A DNA stretch of 64,000 nucleotides from positions 124,001-188,000 of the forward strand of contig NZ_RQFT01000011.1 of assembly GCF_004769525.1 (NCBI RefSeq). Direction: 5' to 3'. Under the pieces are notes generated by a model. The model was not told where the DNA came from and ran no database searches. It saw only the letters and a program-made list of their open reading frames with translations. Both the position numbers and the translations under genes were made by a program. Source of the stretch: Leptospira bouyouniensis (GTDB lineage: Bacteria; Spirochaetota; Leptospiria; Leptospirales; Leptospiraceae). Every line of letters starts with the position of its first letter. Position 1 is the stretch's first letter. Positions 28,561 through 37,117 of the stretch are shown one piece after another.

Positions 28561-29562
28561 ATGATCGATCCAATTTCCAAAGGAATAGACGACTTTGGCA
28601 ACAGTTTGTTGCAAGCCCTCAATAATGTACAAGGTATCTTTGGAAAGGAACTTTCCGTTGCCAAACCAATTAAAGACAATGTTTTGCAATTGATTGGCAA
28701 CACACCTCTCATTCGTTTGAATCGAATTGGCTCTGAATATTCAGGATTACAGTTTTATTTAAAAGCTGAATTTTTAAATCCGACAGGTTCTGCCAAAGAC
28801 CGTACCGCCATTGCAATGGTGTTAGACGCTGAAAAACGTGGAAAACTAAAAAGAGGAATGCCCATCATCCTTTCTGGGGCAGGTTCTTCATCGGTGAGTT
28901 TTACCTGGATCGGAAAAGTGAAAGGATACCCTGTGTATTGTTTGGTACCACTAACAACTTCACCAGAACGTGTCCAACTCCTTCGCAGTTATGGTGCAGA
29001 AGTCACTGTCACCAATGAATCGGATCCCTTGAAAATAATGGAACTTGCGGAAGCAAAAGCAAAAAAATTGGGAGGTTACATTCCTGATGAGTTGGAAAAT
29101 CCAGCCAACCCCAATTTCCATTTCAAAACAACAGGGCCTGAAATCTGGCGCGACTTACAGGGGAAAGTGGGAGCTGTGATTTCTGCTCCTGGTTCTGGTG
29201 GCGCTATTACTGGGATTGGGCGTTACCTCAAGTCACAAGACAGAAGGGTAAAGGTGATCATAGCCGGGAAACAAAACTCTCCCTTTATGGAATATGGGAA
29301 AACTGACAATCCTAAAGAACGTGAAAGGATTCGTTTACCAGCCGTTTATGACCCAAAACTCATCGATCATTATTTTCATGTCACAAAAGATGAAGCGTTG
29401 CACTTACAAGCGGATTTGTATGAAAAAGAAGGGATTTTTGCAGGTCTTACAACAGGAACTGTGATCACAGGAGCTTTACGATTTTCTGAAACATTATCAG
29501 AATCAGAAAAAAATGATAGGAACCCCTTTAATATTGTTATTTTATCTCCCGATAGAGATTAG
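28561..29562 (+). CDS. Cysteine synthase family (PLP-dependent) enzyme
   Basis: This 333-residue protein has the fold-type II PLP core: IGNTPLIRLNRI, the lysine of NPTGSAKDRTA, the phosphate loop region around SGAGSSSVSF, and GSGGAITGIGRYLK. An N-terminal extension of about 40 residues precedes the usual start. The family includes O-acetylserine sulfhydrylase and cystathionine beta-synthase; SGAGSSS replaces the common SGNTG substrate loop, so the true substrate may differ. The stop overlaps the convergent patatin gene by 4 nt. Confidence 0.82.
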   Translation: MIDPISKGIDDFGNSLLQALNNVQGIFGKELSVAKPIKDNVLQLIGNTPLIRLNRIGSEYSGLQFYLKAEFLNPTGSAKDRTAIAMVLDAEKRGKLKRGMPIILSGAGSSSVSFTWIGKVKGYPVYCLVPLTTSPERVQLLRSYGAEVTVTNESDPLKIMELAEAKAKKLGGYIPDELENPANPNFHFKTTGPEIWRDLQGKVGAVISAPGSGGAITGIGRYLKSQDRRVKVIIAGKQNSPFMEYGKTDNPKERERIRLPAVYDPKLIDHYFHVTKDEALHLQADLYEKEGIFAGLTTGTVITGALRFSETLSESEKNDRNPFNIVILSPDRD

Positions 29563-31343
29563 TATTTTTCGCTAAACAGCTGTTTGATTTCTTCAATGGA
29601 ACTTCTTGCAACTGTTTCGCCTAACTCAATGAATTCTTTGCTCCTCCAAAACTCAAACCAATTAGAATTTGGTAGGATTGGATTTAAATACACATCAGCT
29701 TCCTGAGCACTGTACTTTCCAATTCGGTATTGCAGTGAATACAAACTGTTCACAATGATATCGAGGACATTCAAATTTAACATTTTATTTGTTTTCATTT
29801 CGTCTTTCGAACTGGGCATTGAATTGATGGCGATAATCTTTTGGATTCCTTCTTGGGTGAGGGCCGAAACCGGAAGCGGATTTACAATCCCACCATCGAC
29901 ATAGGTTTTACCATTTTCTTGCGGTTGGGGGACAAAGACCCCTGGGATGGAAATACTTGCCATGACTGCATCCAAAACTTTTCCTTCTGATAAAACGATT
30001 TCTTGCCTTGTGGAGATATCGCAGCTGATGAGTCGAAGTTTGATGGGTAGGTCTTCAAAATACAAATCACCAAGATACTTTTCAAGAAGGGTCCGTACAT
30101 GTTTGCCATGCAATAATCCTTGGCCAGGAAATGATAAGTCCACTAATTTGAACATTTTGAATAGACTATCAATTTCTCCGAGTAAGGGAAGGATCCCTTT
30201 ATAACCGAGTCCACTTGCCCAAAAAGCGCCGATGATGGCACCAATACTTGTACCAGCGATCATATCAGGAATGATCCCTTCTTCTTCCATAACTTTCATG
30301 ATCCCCACTTGAGCAAGGCCAAGGGCAGCACCTCCGCCAAGTGCTACACCCATTTCCACTCCTGAAAGTTCTCTCGCTTTTCGGCGTATAAAAATTTCCC
30401 ATTTTCCGTGGTCTAAAATTTCTTGGATGTTTGTTTCATGGTAGAGGATTTCATTTTCCTTTGCGTCCTTTGTAATGGAATCACAAAGGTTTGATTCTGA
30501 CTTTGCCGAAACTAAATTTTCAATATGATCAGCTTCCTCAATTAAGAGTTGTTTGAGGTTTTCATCTGTATCAGGGAACACTTCTAAAAAAATAAACGAA
30601 TGGCTGGCATAGTGTTTGCCTAATGTTTCTTTGATCCGATCGGCATCTTTGAACTTATAGGATTTTGTTTGAGGAGAAGTTGAGTTTCCATTTTGTGCAA
30701 AATGAAGGATAACCGATTTTTTTCCCGATTCTCTTTCAATGGTGTTCACAAGTTCATTCGCAAATTGGTTTTTCGTGACCGAATCAGAATGAACAAGGCA
30801 AATGACTGAATTACGAAAGTATTCTTTGCCACCAAGTAGTTCACCACGTAAAGACTTTGTGAGCATCTTAGAAAATGTGATGGAAAGATAAGGAATCTTT
30901 TGGATGAGTTTTTGGAATTCTGATTGAGATAAAACTAAAAATCGGGATTCGCTGACTGTAACGGCTGTATGGTTGTGTTTTTCCCCTGTTAGGAGGGATT
31001 GAATTCCAAAATATTCTCCCTTTTTTAAGTATTGAACTTCTTCCTCACGTTTTCCCTCGCCTTTTTTAGGAAGGAACAATTTGATTCCACCGGACAAAAT
31101 CAAAAATAAACTTCGGTCACTATCTCCTGCTGTAAAAAGGATTTCATCTCTCTCGCGTTCGACGATATGCACCGACTCGGCCACCCAAGTTTTTTCTTTT
31201 TTGGAAAGACTGCGGAAAAGGGGTAAACTCGATACGAGGTGGATTTTGCCTTCAAGATCTTTCATATGTTGCCTTTTCCACCAGGGTTTCAGAAAGGAAA
31301 GGAAGAGAAATTGCGATTTTTTAAGTTTTTCAAAAAAATTCAT
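29559..31343 (-). CDS. Patatin-like phospholipase with cyclic-nucleotide-binding domain (NTE/RssA type)
   Basis: This 594-residue protein has a cNMP-binding domain at about 45-150 (LFTAGDSDRSLFLILSGGIKLF, GEYFGIQSLLTGE). A middle domain follows at about 175-320 with a Rossmann-like look. The C-terminal patatin domain runs from about 330, with the oxyanion loop LGGGAALG, the serine hydrolase box GTSIGA and the catalytic Asp in DGGIVNPLP. That order matches neuropathy target esterase-like lysophospholipases. The FLFLSFLKPWW stretch near residue 12 may associate with membrane. It should cleave membrane lysophospholipids, possibly under cyclic-nucleotide control. Confidence 0.88.
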   Translation of the reverse strand: MNFFEKLKKSQFLFLSFLKPWWKRQHMKDLEGKIHLVSSLPLFRSLSKKEKTWVAESVHIVERERDEILFTAGDSDRSLFLILSGGIKLFLPKKGEGKREEEVQYLKKGEYFGIQSLLTGEKHNHTAVTVSESRFLVLSQSEFQKLIQKIPYLSITFSKMLTKSLRGELLGGKEYFRNSVICLVHSDSVTKNQFANELVNTIERESGKKSVILHFAQNGNSTSPQTKSYKFKDADRIKETLGKHYASHSFIFLEVFPDTDENLKQLLIEEADHIENLVSAKSESNLCDSITKDAKENEILYHETNIQEILDHGKWEIFIRRKARELSGVEMGVALGGGAALGLAQVGIMKVMEEEGIIPDMIAGTSIGAIIGAFWASGLGYKGILPLLGEIDSLFKMFKLVDLSFPGQGLLHGKHVRTLLEKYLGDLYFEDLPIKLRLISCDISTRQEIVLSEGKVLDAVMASISIPGVFVPQPQENGKTYVDGGIVNPLPVSALTQEGIQKIIAINSMPSSKDEMKTNKMLNLNVLDIIVNSLYSLQYRIGKYSAQEADVYLNPILPNSNWFEFWRSKEFIELGETVARSSIEEIKQLFSEKY

Positions 31344-31371
31344 TGACTACTTGTATGTTAAGTAGTAACTG
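31343..31371 (+). promoter_or_regulatory. Candidate recN promoter with palindrome
   Basis: TTGACT (31343-31348) and TAACTG (31366-31371) are 17 bases apart, 25 bases before the recN ATG. The exact inverted repeat ACTACTT (31346-31352) and AAGTAGT (31360-31366), with a 7-base spacer, fills the space between the two boxes. That placement is typical of a repressor operator. It does not match TTTG-N5-CAAA, the LexA box I know from pathogenic Leptospira. Confidence 0.5.
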
Positions 31372-31395
31372 TATGTATAGCAAACAGGAGTCTAT

Positions 31396-33105
31396 ATGAT
31401 TACACATTTGAAAATTAAGGATTTTGCCCTTTTTGAATCTTTGGAACTATCCCTTTCGGATGGTCTCACTGTCTTCACTGGAGAATCTGGTGCTGGAAAA
31501 TCATTAATTTTCGATGCATTGGCTTCACTTTTTGGTGGTCGTTGTTCCACTGCTAACATCAGGCAAGGGAAAGATCGTTATTCCTTACAAGCAGTGCTTT
31601 CTCTTTCGGGTCAAAACTTAGCCAAAGACTATTTGATGGAACAAGGGTTTCGTTATACTGGTGACGAAATCCTCATCACAAAAGAACTGATGAAAGATGG
31701 AAAGGCAAGGGTCAAAATTGGCGAGAGCCTTGCTTCCACGACCCATTTAAGGGAACTCGGAAAAACAATGGCCGAGATCCATTGCCAAAACGAACAACTC
31801 TTCCTGCTCGAAAAATCCAACCAATTGGAATTTCTCGATCGATTTGGGAATTTAGAGTCTTTGAAGTTCAAATTTAAGTCATCACTGCAACAGTACAGAC
31901 ATTGGAAACAGAAACTATCGGATTTCGAAGAAACAAGGAAAACGATGTTGAAACGAAAAGAAATTTTGGAATACGAAGTGGAAGAAATCGAAGCCATTTC
32001 ACCTAAGGAAGGTGAAGAAGAAAGTTTGAGTTCGGAGGAGAGTTTACTTGCCAACGGTGAAAAACTTGCGGAAAACTATCGTTTGGTGTTAGAAGAACTT
32101 TCTGAAAAGGAAAATTCGATTTTAAAAGTATTCCCAAGTCTCATCCATGCCATCCAAAAAGTAACCATCCTTATCCCTGAAAAGAGAGAAATGTTAGAGG
32201 AATGGGAAGATGTTTATGACAGACTCAAATCCTTAAAGTCAGTGATCCGAGAGGAAGAAGAAGAACTTTTTTTTAGCCCAGAGAGACTCGATATGGTGCA
32301 AGCAAGGTTGCAAGACCTTAAAAAATTGAAGAAAAAATACAATGTGAGTATAAGCGAAATCAATCAACTTCTCGATGAAAAAAAATCGGAACTGGAACGT
32401 TGGAAAGAACAAGCAGGAGATGAAGATTTCCTTAGAATCAAAAAAGACCAATGCCTTTCCGAACTAAAAGAATTAGGTTTCCAACTTTCCAAACTCAGAA
32501 GGAATGCCATTTCCCAATTTGAGGAAGAAGTACAACGGGAAATGTTTGATTTGGGACTCGAGGGAGGAAAACTCCAAGTGGTCCTTCGTTGGGAGGAGAA
32601 TCCAGAAGGGGAAGTGGAAGAAGGCTCAAAGTCCTATTTCCTTTCAGAATCAGGACTCGATCAGATTGAATTCTATTTTAGCGCCAATCCAGGAGAAAAA
32701 CCAAGGCCATTGCGAAAAGTAGCCTCGGGTGGGGAATTATCTCGTGTGATGCTTGCCCTTCGGAGCGTCCTTGGCAAACAGGCGCCATCCCCTCAGATGT
32801 TAGTGCTTGATGAGGTGGATACAGGTCTTGGTGGTGAGGCAGCTGAGGCAATGGCTACCAAGCTTAAAAAATTAGCACGAAATTCTCAAATCCTCCTAAT
32901 CACCCATACCCAACAAGTCGCGGCTTCAGGGGACCATCAAATTAAGATCGAAAAACGACAAGAAGGTGGTCGCACCGTCTCCGAAGCCTCTATTTTGGAC
33001 TTTGAAGAGAGAAAAAGAGAGCTAGCTCGAATGATCGGTGGAAAACAAGTCACTTCGGCAGTCCTAAAGGCGGCTACTGATCTCTTGATGAAAAAAGCTG
33101 GTTAG
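31396..33105 (+). CDS. recN: DNA repair protein RecN
   Basis: This 569-residue SMC-like protein has Walker A GESGAGKS (about 31-38), long coiled-coil arms (about 150-360) and a C-terminal ATPase half with the signature SGGELSRVMLALR and Walker B LVLDEVDTGLGG. RecN bridges broken DNA for recombinational repair. ATG 31396 is preceded by ACAGGAG. Its promoter region carries a palindrome, in keeping with damage-regulated expression. Confidence 0.95.
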   Translation: MITHLKIKDFALFESLELSLSDGLTVFTGESGAGKSLIFDALASLFGGRCSTANIRQGKDRYSLQAVLSLSGQNLAKDYLMEQGFRYTGDEILITKELMKDGKARVKIGESLASTTHLRELGKTMAEIHCQNEQLFLLEKSNQLEFLDRFGNLESLKFKFKSSLQQYRHWKQKLSDFEETRKTMLKRKEILEYEVEEIEAISPKEGEEESLSSEESLLANGEKLAENYRLVLEELSEKENSILKVFPSLIHAIQKVTILIPEKREMLEEWEDVYDRLKSLKSVIREEEEELFFSPERLDMVQARLQDLKKLKKKYNVSISEINQLLDEKKSELERWKEQAGDEDFLRIKKDQCLSELKELGFQLSKLRRNAISQFEEEVQREMFDLGLEGGKLQVVLRWEENPEGEVEEGSKSYFLSESGLDQIEFYFSANPGEKPRPLRKVASGGELSRVMLALRSVLGKQAPSPQMLVLDEVDTGLGGEAAEAMATKLKKLARNSQILLITHTQQVAASGDHQIKIEKRQEGGRTVSEASILDFEERKRELARMIGGKQVTSAVLKAATDLLMKKAG

Positions 33106-33180
33106 TCCTTTAAAAATAGTATTTGGCGAAAAAGGTAAGACTGAAAACTCTATTCGTAATCCTCCAATGGGGTCTCATTC

Positions 33181-33795
33181 ATGTCTTTTCCTTTCGCCAA
33201 ATCAGATTCAATCATTTCATCGGTTCCACCGCAAACCATACCGATCCTTATCATACTTGTGTCCATCGTTGGTTTTACCATCATTGTGGAACGCCTTGTA
33301 TACTATTGGAGATTAAAAAGTATCCCTCAAGACCATTTTCGGAGAGTCCGAGAACTTGCCCGTGAAGGGAAGTGGGATGATGCAAGGGATGTGCTAAGTC
33401 AAGAGGTTCAATCCCCTGCGGCAGTGCTTCTTCGGATGGCTTTTGATCTCAAACGACGAGGTGTTTCATTTTGGGAAGACGACATACGTCAGGAAGGATT
33501 CCGCCAAATTTTTCTCATGGAGCGTTACCTGACGGGTCTTGGTACGATTGCAACGATTGCTCCGTTACTCGGTGTACTTGGAACGGTGATTGGAATTGTA
33601 CGTTCGTTTGCTGAGGGTGCTGGAACTCAAGGTGCAGAAGTTGGTATTTCCGAAGCGCTCATTACGACAGCGATGGGTCTTGCCATTGCAATCCCCGCTT
33701 ATATTTTTTATAATATATTCTCTCGAATGAAGGAAGAAAAAATTACGGAAATGGAAAACGTAACGGATCTTGTACTCCCTCATTTGAATAAATAA
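33181..33795 (+). CDS. exbB: ExbB/TolQ-type proton channel protein
   Basis: This 204-residue protein is a MotA/TolQ/ExbB family member with three membrane segments: [24 protein letters not shown], the region [22 protein letters not shown], and [20 protein letters not shown]. The last two form the proton path. With ExbD it converts proton motive force into work on periplasmic or outer-membrane proteins. It is followed by exbD after 10 bases and then bamA. TolQ is an alternative name; no tonB or tolA is visible here. Confidence 0.9.
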   Translation: MSFPFAKSDSIISSVPPQTIPILIILVSIVGFTIIVERLVYYWRLKSIPQDHFRRVRELAREGKWDDARDVLSQEVQSPAAVLLRMAFDLKRRGVSFWEDDIRQEGFRQIFLMERYLTGLGTIATIAPLLGVLGTVIGIVRSFAEGAGTQGAEVGISEALITTAMGLAIAIPAYIFYNIFSRMKEEKITEMENVTDLVLPHLNK

Positions 33796-33805
33796 TAATC
33801 AAAAA

Positions 33806-34237
33806 ATGAAATTTCGCAAAGCAACAAAGTCATTCAATACCATCGAACTTGCTCCACTGATCGATGTGATTTCCTTTATTGTAATCTATTTTTTGATGAA
33901 TGCTACATTGGAAAAAAATACAGCATTAAAAGTGGAACTACCTAGATCTTCAAGTGTCGCAAAAGAAAAACAAAAAGATGAATTGGTGATTACTGTCGAT
34001 AAACAAGGAAAAATTTATTTAGATCAAAATTCGGAACCTGTTGCATTAGAAGGTCTCACCGAAAAAATTAATGGATTTTTGGGTCCTGAAAAGGAAAGAG
34101 ATCCCAAAAAAAACAAAGTTATCATTCGCGGGGATGGTGGTGCATCTTACCAAGTTGTAGTTAAGGTGATTGATGCAGTGAATGCAGCAGGTGTTAGTCG
34201 CTTTAATTTAGCTATGGTAAAAGGCACATCAAAGTAA
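33806..34237 (+). CDS. exbD: ExbD/TolR-type proton channel protein
   Basis: This 143-residue protein has a short cytoplasmic start, one membrane span with the conserved Asp ([16 protein letters not shown]20) and a periplasmic domain with beta-strand repeats ending in [17 protein letters not shown], typical of ExbD/TolR. It pairs with the ExbB-like protein just upstream. bamA starts three bases after its stop. Confidence 0.9.
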   Translation: MKFRKATKSFNTIELAPLIDVISFIVIYFLMNATLEKNTALKVELPRSSSVAKEKQKDELVITVDKQGKIYLDQNSEPVALEGLTEKINGFLGPEKERDPKKNKVIIRGDGGASYQVVVKVIDAVNAAGVSRFNLAMVKGTSK

Positions 34238-34240
34238 TTT

Positions 34241-37117
34241 TTGAACGCTCGTAAAAACTTAAAACTCTTCAGCTTATTTTTTCTCTCTTTGCTATTTTTG
34301 TTCTCAGCAGAGTGGGTTTCTTTATGGTCAAATCGTTCTGTTTATATCGATAAAGTTATCACAAAGATAGAGTTTAAAGGGAATATAAATACTTCATCGG
34401 ACGATATCTTGGATTTAATGGATATGCGTCCAGGTGTTCAATTGTCTCAAGGTTTACTCAATGCCGATATGAGGGCACTCTTTGTATCTGGTTTTTTTTA
34501 TCACATCGACATCCAGGGGGAAGCGGATGGCGATGGTGTAAAAATCTTAGTCATCGTAAAAGAGCGGCCAAGAGTAAAAGATATCGATTTTATAGGTGCT
34601 GATGAAGTTTTTCCTTCTGACCTTAGAGATAAAATACCACTAAAAGAAAATGAAGTAATCACACCCAAAAAAGTAACTCTTTCCAAAGAAGTGATTTTGA
34701 AAAAATATCGGGATGAAGGATTTTTTCTCGCTTACGTAAGATTTGAAACGGAACCAGTAAACCCAGAAACAAATACGGTTAAGGTGAAGTTTATCATTGA
34801 TGAAGGAGAAGAGATCCCTGTTAGTAAGATCAATATCTTCGGAAACAATGAAATTGATACTTATGATATCCAAGGTATCATGGATTTGAAAGAAAGTGGT
34901 ATCATTGAATCGGGAGTTTTTAAGGAATCTGCTTTTGAATCAGACAAACAAAAAATCGCAGCGTATTTGAAATCCCGTGGTTATGTAGATGCTGAGATTA
35001 GTAATGAAGGTACTAATTGGGAAATCCGTTGGGAAAATCCTAAGAAAAAAGACAAACGTGTCGTCATTGTAAACTTTAAGATCATTGAAGGGGAACAATA
35101 TTTCTATAATGGATATACTACCAATCATGATTTGACCATCGCTCCCAATGGGATGCCACAATTTCTAAACAAAGAAAATAATCCAATTGGTACGCCGAAA
35201 GAAGAATGGGCTCCGGTTTATCCTGTTAAATTTTTAGAAGACCAATATGAATTTGCACCTGTTGACGTGGGTGAAGTTTTTGATGAGACAAAATTCCAAA
35301 AAGATAGGGCCTCGATTAACGAAGCATATTCGGCAAAAGGTTACCTTTTTGCACAGGTAATTCCTCGAAGAAAGGTTGTCGAATTGAGTGATGCATCAAT
35401 ATCCAGATATGAAAATTGTGATAAACGAGGTGGTGCTGATGCAGTTGCTGATTGTAATGAAGAATACAATCGATTGAATATTGCAAGACTTCGGAAAATT
35501 TACGAAGAAGAACCGAAGTTACGTGGTAAAAAATTCATTCATGTTGATTTTACCATTCGTGAAAATAACTTAGCTTTCATTGAAAATATTATCATTAAAG
35601 GAAATAAAAAAACACAAGACCGAGTTATCCGCCGTGAACTTTTATTCAAACCTGGTGATTTATTCAATTCGTCACTTGTCAATCGTTCCAGAGAAAGGAT
35701 TTTTAACTTAGGTTATTTCAAAGAAGTTAACTTTAATATGAGACCTGGTTCTGATGAGACAAAAATGAATTTGATCATTGAACTAGTGGAACAGCCAACA
35801 GGTACTGTTTCTATGGGTGGTGGTTACGGAACAATTACTGGATTTTCTATCTTTACTCAGTTAGGTGAAAACAATTTAAATGGAACTGGCCAACAGATTA
35901 CAGGAAGGGTAGAGTTTGGTCCCATCCGAAGATACCTTCAAATTTCTTGGACAGAACCTTGGTTTTTGGACAAACCTTGGTCTTTAACACTATCTGCATT
36001 TTATTCTTCTCGAACTTTATTTGTCGGTGCCACTTCGATTACAGAAAATAATAACCAGGGGATCAAGGAAGTAGCTTCCTATGAAAGGTCAGGGGTTGGT
36101 GTGAGTGCTGGTATTGGGCATCGATTTCTCATCAACTGGACACATTTTCATCGTTATTCACCTTCGTTTTTTGCATCAACGAGACCTACATCTCTTGTGT
36201 CAGACCAGGTACTTGCGGAGGTGGATCGTGGTTGGCAATTTAGGTCTCAGCTAACAAACGGTATTGCCTATGATAGCCGTGATAACATATTTAATTCAAC
36301 ACAAGGTTTTAACTTAATTTTTTCAGTCGATAACGTTGGACAGTTTCTTGGCGGAGAAAGTCATTTTGACCAATTTAGTCCAATCTTAGAATACTACCAT
36401 ACTTGGTTTGATTATACATTCTTTGGATTGATTCGTAAAAACGCACTCCGTAGGTGGAGAGTTGTCCAACAATTTCGAACTTCATCAGTTTTTACCTTTG
36501 AGAGAACTCCTAAATATAGAAACCAAGATAAAGAACGAATTCCCTATATCCAAGTACAAGATCGTTTGTTCCTTGGAGGTTATGAATCTCTCCGCGGATG
36601 GTTTTTTGATGATAAGTACTATCCAGACGAATGGAAAGATGGAGCTGCAAGTAGGGTTTTATTTACTTCAGAATTACGATTTCCAATCGAACCTTCTTTG
36701 TTGTGGTTTGTTATCTTTTTTGATGCAGGGTCAATGTATGAACAAATCAATCGTGCTGTTGGAGAAAGAAAAGAATTCTTCAAAAATTATGATAGTTTAG
36801 TGGCTTCGCAAAGGTATTCAGAACCAATCGAAACCTACTTATTCGAAAATTATAATTCATTCGGTAAAAAAATTCCTGATTCTCCTTTGGTTGTCAATGA
36901 TCCAGGAAACTTAGTTTTATCGAGTAAAAACCTTTCCATGTCAAACTTTCGGTTTTCATGGGGTTTTGGTTTACGGATTCAAATTCCTGTTTTACCACTT
37001 CGATTGTACTTTGCCCAAAGGATTCGATATACGGGTGTGGAAGACAGACCTTTTGGTTTATATCCTGATAATAATAGTTTTCAGTTTGTTTTTGGTATTG
37101 GGGATATGCGATTCTAA
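34241..37117 (+). CDS. bamA: Outer membrane assembly factor BamA (Omp85)
   Basis: This 958-residue protein begins with TTG 34241, three bases after exbD. A hydrophobic leader spans about 10-26 (FSLFFLSLLFLFSAEW). POTRA domains cover about 38-555, with VDKVITKIEFKGN-type first strands and FIENIIIKGNKKTQDRVIRREL in the last one. It is longer than the about 810 residues of E. coli BamA because of an insertion in the middle POTRA region (about 280-340). The C-terminal half is a beta-barrel that ends in Phe. BamA inserts outer-membrane proteins. ExbB/ExbD upstream may be co-expressed. Confidence 0.93.
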   Translation: MNARKNLKLFSLFFLSLLFLFSAEWVSLWSNRSVYIDKVITKIEFKGNINTSSDDILDLMDMRPGVQLSQGLLNADMRALFVSGFFYHIDIQGEADGDGVKILVIVKERPRVKDIDFIGADEVFPSDLRDKIPLKENEVITPKKVTLSKEVILKKYRDEGFFLAYVRFETEPVNPETNTVKVKFIIDEGEEIPVSKINIFGNNEIDTYDIQGIMDLKESGIIESGVFKESAFESDKQKIAAYLKSRGYVDAEISNEGTNWEIRWENPKKKDKRVVIVNFKIIEGEQYFYNGYTTNHDLTIAPNGMPQFLNKENNPIGTPKEEWAPVYPVKFLEDQYEFAPVDVGEVFDETKFQKDRASINEAYSAKGYLFAQVIPRRKVVELSDASISRYENCDKRGGADAVADCNEEYNRLNIARLRKIYEEEPKLRGKKFIHVDFTIRENNLAFIENIIIKGNKKTQDRVIRRELLFKPGDLFNSSLVNRSRERIFNLGYFKEVNFNMRPGSDETKMNLIIELVEQPTGTVSMGGGYGTITGFSIFTQLGENNLNGTGQQITGRVEFGPIRRYLQISWTEPWFLDKPWSLTLSAFYSSRTLFVGATSITENNNQGIKEVASYERSGVGVSAGIGHRFLINWTHFHRYSPSFFASTRPTSLVSDQVLAEVDRGWQFRSQLTNGIAYDSRDNIFNSTQGFNLIFSVDNVGQFLGGESHFDQFSPILEYYHTWFDYTFFGLIRKNALRRWRVVQQFRTSSVFTFERTPKYRNQDKERIPYIQVQDRLFLGGYESLRGWFFDDKYYPDEWKDGAASRVLFTSELRFPIEPSLLWFVIFFDAGSMYEQINRAVGERKEFFKNYDSLVASQRYSEPIETYLFENYNSFGKKIPDSPLVVNDPGNLVLSSKNLSMSNFRFSWGFGLRIQIPVLPLRLYFAQRIRYTGVEDRPFGLYPDNNSFQFVFGIGDMRF

